A DNA stretch of 64,000 nt. Origin: Hyphomicrobium_A sp963776675 (GTDB lineage Bacteria > Pseudomonadota > Alphaproteobacteria > Rhizobiales > Hyphomicrobiaceae). The position numbers and the translations under genes were made by a program. The notes below the pieces were generated by a model. The model was not told the DNA's origin. It made no database searches and saw nothing but the letters and a program-made list of their open reading frames with translations. Below, piece after piece: positions 18,205 through 26,225 of the stretch; the first letter of the stretch is position 1, and each line of letters opens with the position of its first letter. The stretch covers positions 1-64,000 of the forward strand of contig CAVZNR010000034.1 of assembly GCA_963776675.1 (NCBI GenBank), in the 5' to 3' direction.

Positions 18205-20340
18205 ATGCACGGCCCAGCTCATCGACATGCCCTTGCCAAGACGCCGGCAGCGCCGCGGCGCTCGCGTGCCGCCAAGTGGCATGGCGTCGACCTCGTCGAC
18301 GAATACGCGTGGCTGAAGGCCGATAACTGGCAGGACGTGATGCGCGATCCCGCCGTGCTTGACCCCGAGATCCGCGCCTACCTCGAGGCCGAGAACGCCT
18401 ACTGCGATGCCCAGCTCTCCGACACGTGCACCTTGCAGGAGACGCTGTTCACCGAGATGAAGGGTCGCCTCAAGGAGGACGACAGCTCGGTGCCGTCACC
18501 CGACGGTCCGTTCGCCTACTCCTCGAGCTTCGTCGCCGGAGGACAATACCCCCTCGTATGCCGCCGGCCGCGCGCGGGCGGCCCTGAGACCGTGCTGCTC
18601 GACGGCAACATAGAGGCCGCAGGCAAGTCGTATTGGGACCTGGGCGCGACCCAGCACAGCCGCGACCACAAGCTGCTTGCCTATTCGTGCGACGATCGCG
18701 GGTCCGAGCTCTACACCATCCGCATCCGCGACCTCGCCACCGGCAAGGACCTGCCCGATTGCATCCCCGACACGCGCGGCTCGTTCGTGTGGGCCAACGA
18801 CAGCAAGACGCTGTTCTACGTGCGGCTCGACGAGCACCACCGGCCGCTCTACGTCTACCGGCACATCATTGGCACGCCCGTTGAGGATGACGTCCTCATC
18901 TACGAAGAGAAGGACATCGGCTACTACGTGGCACTGTCGGCCACGCAGTCGTCGCGCTACATCCTCATCGACGCCCACGACCACCAGTCGAGCGAGGTCT
19001 ATCTGATCGACGCCGATGCGCCGCTCGAGCCGGCGCACCTAGTCGAGCCGCGCGAGCACGGCCATGAGTACGCCGTCGAGCACCACGGCGAAAAGCTCTT
19101 CATCACCACGAACTGGGACGCCGAGGACTTCCGCGTCTGCGAGGCGCCGATCACAGCACCCGGCCGCAGCAATTGGCGTGAGGTGATCCCCCATCGCCCG
19201 GGCCGCCTCATCCTCGATACGACCCTTTATCGCGACCATATGGTGCGACTGGAGCGCGAGAACGGGCTGCCTCGCATCGTCATCCGCCGTCTGGCCGATG
19301 GTGCCGAGCACGTGATCGCGTTCCCCGAGGAGGCCTACGCGCTCGGCATCTCTACCGGCTATGAGTTCGACACCACAACCGTGCGCTTCGTCTATTCCTC
19401 GATGACGACGCCGGCCGAGACCTATGATTACGATATGGAGACGCGCGAGCGCGCCATGCGCAAGCGCCAGGAGGTGCCGAGCGGGCATAACCCCGCCGAC
19501 TACGTGACCCGGCGCCTCTACGCTCCGGCGGCCGACGGGGAGACGGTGCCGGTGTCGATCCTCTATCGCAAAGACACGCCGCTCGACGGCTCAGCACCTG
19601 TCTTCCTCTACGGCTACGGCGCCTACGGGATCTCCATCCCGGCGTCGTTCTCGACCACGCGTCTGTCGCTGGTCGATCGGGGATTCATCTATGCCATCGC
19701 CCACATCCGCGGCGGCAAGGACAAGGGCTACCGCTGGTACACCAACGGCAAGCTCGCCAAGAAGGTCAACACCTTCACCGATTTCGTCGCGGCGGGAGAA
19801 TTCCTCGTCGATCAAGGGTTGACCAAGCGCGGCCGCATCGTCGCCAACGGCGGATCGGCCGGCGGCATGCTGATGGGCGTCGTCGCCAACATGGCGCCCG
19901 ATCTCTTTCTCGGGATTATCGCAGACGTGCCGTTCGTCGACGTCCTCAACACCATGCTCGACAAGGATTTGCCACTGACCCCGCCGGAATGGCCGGAGTG
20001 GGGCAATCCGATCGAGAGCCGGGAGGACTTCGAGACCATCCGCCGCTACAGCCCCTACGAGAACGTGGAGGCCAAGCGCTATCCGCACATCTTCGCCTAC
20101 GGCGGCCTCACCGACCCGCGTGTGACCTATTGGGAGCCCGCCAAGTGGATCGCGCGGCTGCGTGAGCGCTCTACCGGCGACAACCTCATATTGTTGAAGA
20201 TCAACATGGCGGCAGGGCACGGCGGCGCCTCGGGGCGCTACGAGCAGCTGCGGGAGATCGCCGCCGACTACGCCTTCTCGCTCAAGATCGCCGGCAAGGC
20301 CGGCGCGGATGCCTCGAAGGACGGCGAAGAGGCGGCCTGA
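18205..20340 (+). CDS. ptrB: Oligopeptidase B-type S9 prolyl oligopeptidase
   Basis: 711 residues from the ATG at 18205 (GTGGAG six bases upstream). Two-domain S9A enzyme: an N-terminal beta-propeller that filters substrates (GVDLVDEYAWLKADNW, ASSFV-type blades) and a C-terminal alpha/beta hydrolase. The catalytic serine is in NGGSAGGMLMG, the aspartate in GGLTDPRVTYWEP and the histidine in MAAGHGGASGR. The EWPEWGNP segment after the nucleophile is characteristic of oligopeptidase B, which cleaves short peptides after Arg or Lys in the cytoplasm. Full length, single gene, followed by two hairpins facing a convergent gene. Confidence 0.93.
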   Translation: MHGPAHRHALAKTPAAPRRSRAAKWHGVDLVDEYAWLKADNWQDVMRDPAVLDPEIRAYLEAENAYCDAQLSDTCTLQETLFTEMKGRLKEDDSSVPSPDGPFAYSSSFVAGGQYPLVCRRPRAGGPETVLLDGNIEAAGKSYWDLGATQHSRDHKLLAYSCDDRGSELYTIRIRDLATGKDLPDCIPDTRGSFVWANDSKTLFYVRLDEHHRPLYVYRHIIGTPVEDDVLIYEEKDIGYYVALSATQSSRYILIDAHDHQSSEVYLIDADAPLEPAHLVEPREHGHEYAVEHHGEKLFITTNWDAEDFRVCEAPITAPGRSNWREVIPHRPGRLILDTTLYRDHMVRLERENGLPRIVIRRLADGAEHVIAFPEEAYALGISTGYEFDTTTVRFVYSSMTTPAETYDYDMETRERAMRKRQEVPSGHNPADYVTRRLYAPAADGETVPVSILYRKDTPLDGSAPVFLYGYGAYGISIPASFSTTRLSLVDRGFIYAIAHIRGGKDKGYRWYTNGKLAKKVNTFTDFVAAGEFLVDQGLTKRGRIVANGGSAGGMLMGVVANMAPDLFLGIIADVPFVDVLNTMLDKDLPLTPPEWPEWGNPIESREDFETIRRYSPYENVEAKRYPHIFAYGGLTDPRVTYWEPAKWIARLRERSTGDNLILLKINMAAGHGGASGRYEQLREIAADYAFSLKIAGKAGADASKDGEEAA

Positions 20341-20399
20341 GCTAAAGTCGCGGCCCATTCATAGCACGGCGATAGGCACTCTCAGCACTCCAACGCAAA

Positions 20400-20423
20400 A
20401 AGGGCCGCGCGCAGGCGGCCCTT
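20400..20423 (-). terminator. Rho-independent terminator hairpin serving the minus-strand gene
   Basis: Arms AAGGGCCGC (20400-20408) and GCGGCCCTT (20415-20423) with a six-base loop. Read on the minus strand the second arm is followed by a run of five T (forward AAAAA at 20397-20401), so it terminates the convergent gene ending at 20481. Confidence 0.75.
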
Positions 20424-20442
20424 CAGAATACCCTGGAAATGA

Positions 20443-20466
20443 GAAAGGCCGCTCTCGCGGCCTTTC
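20443..20466. terminator. Second GC-rich hairpin between convergent genes
   Basis: Perfect 10-bp arms GAAAGGCCGC (20443-20452) and GCGGCCTTTC (20457-20466) with a TCTC loop. It lies between the ends of the oligopeptidase gene and the convergent membrane-protein gene and probably acts in both directions; the T-tract is short. Confidence 0.6.
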
Positions 20467-20480
20467 GTCGGTGCCTATTG

Positions 20481-21692
20481 CTAGGCGGCTTTGGAGCCGA
20501 AGGCCGGCAGCTTCTTATCCTCCTCGAGCTCGCGGGCGGACTTCAGCGCGATGCCGATGTACCGGACCCTGCCTGCCACCTTTGCTTTTTGGACACCGAG
20601 CTCTCCGAACTCCCTTCCGAATGTCGGGAGTGCGAGAGGCTCTTTCTGTTGCTCTTCACACCACTCACAGTAGTCCTCATACAGCGAAGTTGCAGTTAAG
20701 CTCGATCCATCCTGTGTTTCGATCCTTTCCTTGTAGAAGCGCTCCACGTCGGTTTCGGGAGCGATCAGTCTTGCAGCCGGCGCCGTCCTGTTGTCGTTGG
20801 CGCCGGAACGCGGCTTTGCTATCGCAACGGCCTTGGGGGCCGCCACCGCTGCCGCAGCGGTGCTGACCGGCGCCATGCGAGGCGCGGCCGGCGTGTGGCG
20901 GTCGTAGAGACGCCACTGGCTAAAGGCTATGTACATACCGAACGCAGAGCCGACCTCGAGGAGCAGTGCGATAAAGACCGTGAGCGCGGTCTGCACATCC
21001 TCGATCTTAATGGACGGCGCCAAAACGCCGGCGAGCTTGGTCAGGACCGCAGCCTGCGGATCCGCCTCCGACATCACCGTCGTACCATCCGACTGTGCGA
21101 GCTTTGCCTGAACGTCGGCAATACGCGCCTCCAGTGCGACCGACTGCTCGGCCGACGCCAGTTCCGCCTGCAGCGTATGGTACTGCTCACAGAACGAGCG
21201 GCTTTTGCTCGTGGTCACATCCGTGCAGCCGCTGGACAGACTCCAGCGTTTCTCGTTCTTCACGGTCTCTATATCGGCTTGCACCGTCTGAGCAGGACGG
21301 TGCTGCGGAACCCAGGAGAGCTGCTCCTTGGCCCGCGCCAGATCGGCCCTATGGTCTTTGTAGGTCTGTGCTGCACTCGCGCGCTGGCCGGCTGAATCGA
21401 ACCGGTTCAACGCCGCGTGGCCCAGAGCCGAGGTCAACGAGTAAGCCGTGACCACCACCCAGACCAAGGCCGAGGCAGCTGCCTGCGACCAGGTTTTGTT
21501 ACGAACCGCGGCGAAGAAGAAGAAGGGCACGAGTGCCTTCATACAGTCCGCGGCCGCGCTGGCCGCGCCGTAGATCTGGCCATCGAACTCGGTTCTTCCG
21601 AGACTAAAGCCAAATCGATAGTTCATCGCACACGAGACGGCGAGTAGAACGCCGGCCGCGAGAACCCCTAACACGCCTAGAGCATGTCTCAT
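20481..21692 (-). CDS. Four-span membrane protein with coiled coil and winged-helix-like C-terminal domain (uncharacterised)
   Basis: 403 residues from the ATG at 21692 with AGAGGG seven bases upstream; the frame extends further but that part has no start signal. Membrane segments: ALGVLGVLAAGVLLAVSCAM, DCMKALVPFFFFAAV, AAASALVWVVVTAYSLTSAL and TALTVFIALLLEVGSAFGMYI. Between spans 3 and 4 is a helical, probably coiled-coil loop with two cysteines. After an Ala-rich linker the C-terminus (VERFYKERIE, SLYEDYCEWCEEQQKEPLAL, FGREFGELGV, RVRYIGIAL) resembles the winged-helix tail of D5-type phage or plasmid primases. I know similar proteins from Rhizobiales chromosomes and mobile elements, without a function. 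Confidence 0.6.
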   Translation of the reverse strand: MRHALGVLGVLAAGVLLAVSCAMNYRFGFSLGRTEFDGQIYGAASAAADCMKALVPFFFFAAVRNKTWSQAAASALVWVVVTAYSLTSALGHAALNRFDSAGQRASAAQTYKDHRADLARAKEQLSWVPQHRPAQTVQADIETVKNEKRWSLSSGCTDVTTSKSRSFCEQYHTLQAELASAEQSVALEARIADVQAKLAQSDGTTVMSEADPQAAVLTKLAGVLAPSIKIEDVQTALTVFIALLLEVGSAFGMYIAFSQWRLYDRHTPAAPRMAPVSTAAAAVAAPKAVAIAKPRSGANDNRTAPAARLIAPETDVERFYKERIETQDGSSLTATSLYEDYCEWCEEQQKEPLALPTFGREFGELGVQKAKVAGRVRYIGIALKSARELEEDKKLPAFGSKAA

Positions 21693-22501
21693 TTGGTTGC
21701 CCTCTGAATTTGCCGGAGGCAACGCAGGACGAACCGGCAGTTTGCTGTCAGCCTGAGAGGGCGATGGCAGACAGAATTTCTTCCTGCTCTTACGCGTGAC
21801 CAGACGTAACGGCCATGATGGCGGTGCGATAACTTCGGCCCGTTGAGCTCCGGCACCATCCCCAATGGTATCCGGCAGGACGACAACCACACGCCCAGGT
21901 GCTACGTCGAGAGCTGGAGCCTCCACCGGTGGGCACTCGGGCACGGCTGACATCGCCGCTGGATCCCGCTGTGCAAAAGCATCCCACACGAGCGAAGGCG
22001 ACTAGGTTACTTACGCAATACAGCCCCCTCAGTTGCATTCGCTACGCGATTCGAAACCTTTTGTTAAGATAATCAGACTGCTAGCGTGTTGCGCCGAATC
22101 CGCGCCTAAAAATCCGCCACCAATTCGACATCACCCCGACACGGTGGGACCATCACCCACCTGCGAGTTGTCCCCAAGCGCTCGAAACTTCCCCACAGCT
22201 TGTGCGCATGCTTGCTGCCCCCCGGCCCCGATCCGCGAATGCTGCAGTTGCACACACATGAACAGCCATGACCGGATGCAAAAAAAAATATTCCGTGCCC
22301 GTTGAAACCAAACCGCCATGCATTTACTTTTCCTTAAGGTGTTCGGAAGCCCCCCGGTGCAAAGCGATTTTGGCGAGTTCCTTTAAGCTCATTGTCATCG
22401 CTTCCACATAGCTTCGCGATAAGCCTGCCCGGGATGACGTCACCTCGCACGTGACGGTCCCGCCGTATGTCGCGATGCGGAGGCGAAGGAGTTCTAAGGT
22501 T
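21693..22501. other. Divergent intergenic region
   Basis: About 800 bases between the membrane-protein gene and the peptidoglycan-binding-domain gene. The minus-strand frame is open over 21693-21989 but encodes a low-complexity stretch without a ribosome-binding site, so I leave it unannotated. Around 22280-22330 there is an A-run and an AT-rich patch that may be part of a promoter. Nothing else is supported. Confidence 0.4.
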
Positions 22502-23461
22502 ATGCGTACCTTCAGCGGTCTCATCTTGCTCGCCGGCGTCGGCGTGGGCCTCTTTGTTTATCTGCCCGCACCCGTCGACCGCGACACCTCGCTTCACAAC
22601 GCGCAACAGCTTTCCGGCACCTCCACCGTTCCGAAAACGCGCGAGCCTCTGGTCGCCGTGTCTGACGTGCAGCCGGGACCGCGCAGCTTCTCGCCCGGCA
22701 TTTCACTGGCGGCTATGGCCCGCAACAACGTGCCGTCCGTGACGCGGCCAGATCCTCTTGGCGGGTGGCGTACGACATCGGCGACCGAGCCGAAGTACCG
22801 CACACTCGAGCCTACAAGCCCTGAGAGCCGCTATCGTTTGGTGGTCGACATCCAGCAGGAGCTCAAGCGCGTGGGCTGCTACTGGGGACGCGCCGATGGG
22901 TCTTGGGGACCCGGGACCAAAGATGCATTGCAGTCATTCATGACACGCGTCAACGCAGCACTTCCCTCCGACAAACCCGACTATGTGCTGCTGACGCTGC
23001 TCAAGTCGCAGAACCGCGAGGTCTGCGGAGCGTGCCCGGCCGATCAGGTGCAGCTGTCAGGCGGCCAGTGTGTGCCGCAGCAGACTGTCGCCTATGGCCA
23101 GCCCAACACCGATGCGACGGCAGGCACGCCCAAGACGACGTTGCCCTGGCAAGCGGCCGCGACCACGCCGGCCAAGCCCGTCTTCACGCCACTGCCCAAC
23201 AGCGTCGTGTCCACCGAGCCTCTTCCCGGCCGCATGGCCATCGGCGCCCCGGCGGCATTACCTCCGGTCAACTCCGTCTACGCCGCGCCCGCGTTCGATG
23301 CGACCGCCGCCCCGCAGCCTGTCCAGACGGCAACAACCACACTCTCGACCGAGGCACGCGCACCTTCGAAGCCGGCCAAAACTTACAAGAGGTCGCGCCA
23401 CCGCGACGGCCCGGGCTCGCCCCGCTACAATCTGATGCTCAGCCTCGGCGGCGTCTACTGA
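22502..23461 (+). CDS. Membrane-anchored peptidoglycan-binding-like protein
   Basis: 319 residues from the ATG at 22502 with AAGGAG upstream. An N-terminal anchor (FSGLILLAGVGVGLFVYLPAP) is followed by a linker, then VVDIQQELKRVGCYWGRADGSWGPGTKDAL, which follows the peptidoglycan-binding LxxxGxYxGxxDGxxGPxT pattern, and a CGACPADQVQLSGGQCVP cysteine cluster. The remaining third is Pro/Ala/Thr-rich with a basic end. Likely periplasmic; no catalytic domain. Confidence 0.65.
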   Translation: MRTFSGLILLAGVGVGLFVYLPAPVDRDTSLHNAQQLSGTSTVPKTREPLVAVSDVQPGPRSFSPGISLAAMARNNVPSVTRPDPLGGWRTTSATEPKYRTLEPTSPESRYRLVVDIQQELKRVGCYWGRADGSWGPGTKDALQSFMTRVNAALPSDKPDYVLLTLLKSQNREVCGACPADQVQLSGGQCVPQQTVAYGQPNTDATAGTPKTTLPWQAAATTPAKPVFTPLPNSVVSTEPLPGRMAIGAPAALPPVNSVYAAPAFDATAAPQPVQTATTTLSTEARAPSKPAKTYKRSRHRDGPGSPRYNLMLSLGGVY

Positions 23462-23520
23462 CCGGCTACCATCGAGTTGCTGTTGCAGCTCGTAGCCGAT
23501 GTGCGTGAATTGGCTCAGGC

Positions 23521-23859
23521 TCAGGCGTCTTTCGGCGTCGTTTCCTCCAGTAGCCAGTCGAGATAGAGCGCCGCGCCAGCCTCAATTGGAATGACGAGCA
23601 GCGCCGGATTGGCATAGGCGTGATCCGCTGCGACGGCGCTCATCGCGGCCTGAGCGAGGCTTGCCCGCGTCTTGATGATCATCACCACCTCGATGTCGCG
23701 CGCGATCTCACCCTCCCAGCGGTAGATCGAGGTCATGCCCGGCAGAATATTGACGCAGGCGGCCAGGCGCTGCTCGACGAGTTGCCTCCCCACCGTTTCG
23801 GCAACCTCACCTGAAGGAAAGGTCGAGTAGACCAGAACGGGCTTGTCGTTTTCCTGCAC
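23521..23859 (-). CDS. cutA: Divalent-cation tolerance protein CutA
   Basis: 112 residues from the GTG at 23859, preceded by GGAGG; the frame extends upstream but into the nadK region. The ferredoxin-like trimeric CutA fold is recognised from VLVYSTFPSGEVAETVGRQLVEQRLAACVNI (motif RLAACVN), YRWEGEI and the closing LDWLLEET. CutA proteins are small trimers linked to copper tolerance in E. coli, though their general role is unclear. It is divergent from nadK, with 43 bases between the starts. Confidence 0.9.
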   Translation of the reverse strand: MQENDKPVLVYSTFPSGEVAETVGRQLVEQRLAACVNILPGMTSIYRWEGEIARDIEVVMIIKTRASLAQAAMSAVAADHAYANPALLVIPIEAGAALYLDWLLEETTPKDA

Positions 23860-23902
23860 TTGGGCGAGCCTCCACGCTTTCGTGCCGACCCCTGGCGACA
23901 CA

Positions 23903-24685
23903 ATGCCAAAACCGAAACGAAAATTCGACAAGATTGCCTTCGTGGCGAGCGAGATGCCGGAGGCGATCGCCGCCCGCCAGCGGCTCGTGCAGCGCTATGG
24001 CGACGTCGATGCCGCCGAGGCCGATGCCATCGTCGCGCTCGGCGGCGACGGGCACATGCTGCAGACGCTGCACCGCTTCATGAACGACGGCATACCGATC
24101 TACGGCATGAACCGCGGCTCGGTCGGCTTTCTGATGAACGACTACAGCGAGGAAAACCTGCCGGGGCGCCTGGCAGCAGCCGACATCAGCCGCATCCATC
24201 CCCTGTCGATGCTGGCCTATGACCACACTGGCAAGGCGCACAAGGCGCTCGCCATCAACGAGGTATCGCTTTTTCGCGAGCGCCACCAGGCGGCCAAGCT
24301 CAAGATCCTCGTCGACGGCAAGGTGCGCATGGAGGAGCTCGTCTGCGACGGCGTGCTGGTGGCGACACCCGCCGGCTCCACGGCCTACAATCTGTCGGCG
24401 CACGGGCCTATCCTGCCGATCAACGCGCCGCTGCTGGCGCTGACGCCGATCAGCCCGTTCCGGCCGCGGCGCTGGCGCGGGGCGCTGCTCCCCAACAAGG
24501 TGCACATTTCCATTCACGTCCAAGAGTTGGAGAAGCGTCCGGTGAGCGCGGTCGCCGACCACTTCGAGACGCGCGGCGTCACGCGCGTAGAGGTGGAGAA
24601 GGCGCGAAACATCGACCTTTATATGATGTTCGATGCCGACCACTCCCTCGACGAGCGCGTGCTCGCGGAGCAGTTTCGCTACTGA
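23903..24685 (+). CDS. nadK: NAD kinase
   Basis: 260 residues. The enzyme phosphorylates NAD to NADP, the only route to NADP. The GGDG motif (VALGGDGHMLQTLH) binding the phosphate donor and the second signature DGVLVATPAGSTAYNLSAHGPI are intact, as is the FRPRRWRG segment of alphaproteobacterial NadK. Length is normal. Its stop overlaps by seven bases the stop region of the convergent transglycosylase-like gene. Confidence 0.94.
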   Translation: MPKPKRKFDKIAFVASEMPEAIAARQRLVQRYGDVDAAEADAIVALGGDGHMLQTLHRFMNDGIPIYGMNRGSVGFLMNDYSEENLPGRLAAADISRIHPLSMLAYDHTGKAHKALAINEVSLFRERHQAAKLKILVDGKVRMEELVCDGVLVATPAGSTAYNLSAHGPILPINAPLLALTPISPFRPRRWRGALLPNKVHISIHVQELEKRPVSAVADHFETRGVTRVEVEKARNIDLYMMFDADHSLDERVLAEQFRY

Positions 24686-25389
24686 GGGCCGGTCGCGCTG
24701 ACCACGGTCTGCCAGGCGATGGAGTTGGGGCGTAGCGCGCCCCAGGTAGCGCCGCGCTGCAGAAGATCGGCGATCGACGGCTCGGACGACGGCACCTTTA
24801 CGTGCGCAAGTGGCGTGGTCAGCTTGGAGTAGAGTTGGGCGACGGTGAGCTTGTGCGTGCCGAAGAGCGCGTCCGCCTTATCGGCGAGCTCGGGCGCAAA
24901 ATTTGCGAGCGGCTCGCCGGGGTGGGTCCGTGCCCGCGCAATAAGCTGGGCAGCCGCCTCGGGTCCGAAGAGATGCGCGATGTAGAGCTCGCCCACGGTG
25001 GGGCGGCGTTTGAGACGTGCGCGAAGCGTGCGCGCGTTGGCGTTCGCGAACGCGCGAGCGGCACGGGCTGCGAGCTCAGTTTCGTTGCGGGCGGCAAGGA
25101 TTTCGCTGCGGTCGGAGGCCCGGGGAACGTAGTAGCGCCCGCCGCTCGTGCGGAAGATGCTTGGCGCATAACCGTGCGCGTCGCCGGGCAGATCCTCCTT
25201 CAGCGCACGCAACCAGGTGCGTTCGCCGAAGCGGTAGGGGCCAGCGACGGTGTCCGGCAGAAGGCCGGTTTCAGCAACATGCGGAACCGGCTCGGCAACG
25301 GGCGTGCGCACGGGCTCGTTCGCCACCGTCGCGGCAGCAAGCGATAGGGCGAGCGCCAGTTGCGCTGGAACGTCGAGTAGAGAGCTCAA
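24679..25389 (-). CDS. Degenerate lytic-transglycosylase-like protein lacking the catalytic glutamate segment
   Basis: 236 residues from a TTG. A hydrophobic N-terminus (LALALSLAAATVA) suggests export. GPYRFGERTWLRALKED aligns with the second half of the SLT catalytic domain (SGLYQFIExTWL), and ELYIAHLFGPEAAAQLIAR with FAPELADKADALF matches the C-terminal module of the long proteobacterial transglycosylases. The first half of the SLT domain with the ES(S/A) catalytic glutamate is missing, so hydrolysis of glycan strands is not expected. It could be a decayed enzyme or a binding protein derived from one. Confidence 0.6.
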   Translation of the reverse strand: MSSLLDVPAQLALALSLAAATVANEPVRTPVAEPVPHVAETGLLPDTVAGPYRFGERTWLRALKEDLPGDAHGYAPSIFRTSGGRYYVPRASDRSEILAARNETELAARAARAFANANARTLRARLKRRPTVGELYIAHLFGPEAAAQLIARARTHPGEPLANFAPELADKADALFGTHKLTVAQLYSKLTTPLAHVKVPSSEPSIADLLQRGATWGALRPNSIAWQTVVSATGPQ

Positions 25390-25508
25390 AGCTGCACCCC
25401 GCCGCGAAAACGCGAGGACGCGTGTTCTGGCCCCGCACAGCGAGGCCTTTCTTAAAGGCTAGGTCATAATGGTGAACGGGCCGTTAACCCTGATTGGCCT
25501 GGCCGCGG

Positions 25509-26108
25509 TTAGCTGCCCCAGCGCGTGACGATGTCGGGCAGCGCCGGGCGATCGCGCTCCGCCGGCGGCGCGGCGGCGGTGCCGACGTAGACGAAGCCGG
25601 CGATCCGCTCGTTCTGGGCAAGATCGAGTGCGGCGCACACCTGCTTGTTATAGGCGAGCCATTCGGTAATCCACGAGGTCCCGTAGCCGAGGGCATTGGC
25701 GGCCAGGCACAGGTTGAAGCAGGCGGCCCCCGCCGACAGGATCTGCTCCCATTCGGGCGCGCCGGGATGCGGCTTCGTGCGCGAGATGACGGCGACGACG
25801 AGGGGGGCGCGCAGGAAACGCTTGCGCTCCAGATCGAGGCGCACCGCCGAAGGCGGCTCCTTCTCCGCTGCGACGCAGGCCTCGGCAACGACCTCGCCCA
25901 GCCGAGCGCGCGCATCCCCCTCCAGCACGATGAAGCGCCAGGGCGCCAGCTTCTTGTGGTCGGGAACGCGCGACGCAATCGTCAGGATCGTTTCCAGCTC
26001 GGCGGCGCTCGGGCCGGGCGCAATCAGCATCTCCGGCTTCACCGAACGGCGGGCGGAGAGCAGCGCGAGCACGGGATTTTCCCCGGGAGTGTTTATGGGA
26101 TTGACCAT
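25509..26108 (-). CDS. Nitroreductase family protein (YdjA-like)
   Basis: 199 residues from the ATG at 26108. FMN-dependent nitroreductase fold: LLSARRSVKPEML at the N-terminus binds the FMN phosphate, followed by ASRVPDHKKLAPWRFIVL, AGAACFNLCLAANALGYGTSWITEW and GFVYVGT. The short length and the DHKKLAPWRF motif place it with the YdjA/minimal nitroreductases, which act on quinones or nitro compounds with NAD(P)H. It is divergent from the vWA gene. Confidence 0.88.
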   Translation of the reverse strand: MVNPINTPGENPVLALLSARRSVKPEMLIAPGPSAAELETILTIASRVPDHKKLAPWRFIVLEGDARARLGEVVAEACVAAEKEPPSAVRLDLERKRFLRAPLVVAVISRTKPHPGAPEWEQILSAGAACFNLCLAANALGYGTSWITEWLAYNKQVCAALDLAQNERIAGFVYVGTAAAPPAERDRPALPDIVTRWGS

Positions 26109-26225
26109 GGTCAGTCTCGTAGCGGGCGGGCCCCCGCCTTGCCAATCCAAATTCGTCGCAGGGGTGTGCTAAGGTGCCCGGGCGGGTCCGAATGGGCTAT
26201 CTTCCGCGCGAATCTCGAGATCACC

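Noticed and set aside
20481..21989. Longer 502-residue version of the four-span membrane protein
   Set aside because: The first 99 residues are low-complexity, lack a ribosome-binding site and are followed by an ATG (21692) with a good AGAGGG; I used the shorter form.
22324..22524. Short minus-strand frame upstream of the peptidoglycan-binding-domain gene
   Set aside because: Overlaps the 5' end of a supported gene and has no ribosome-binding site or recognisable family.
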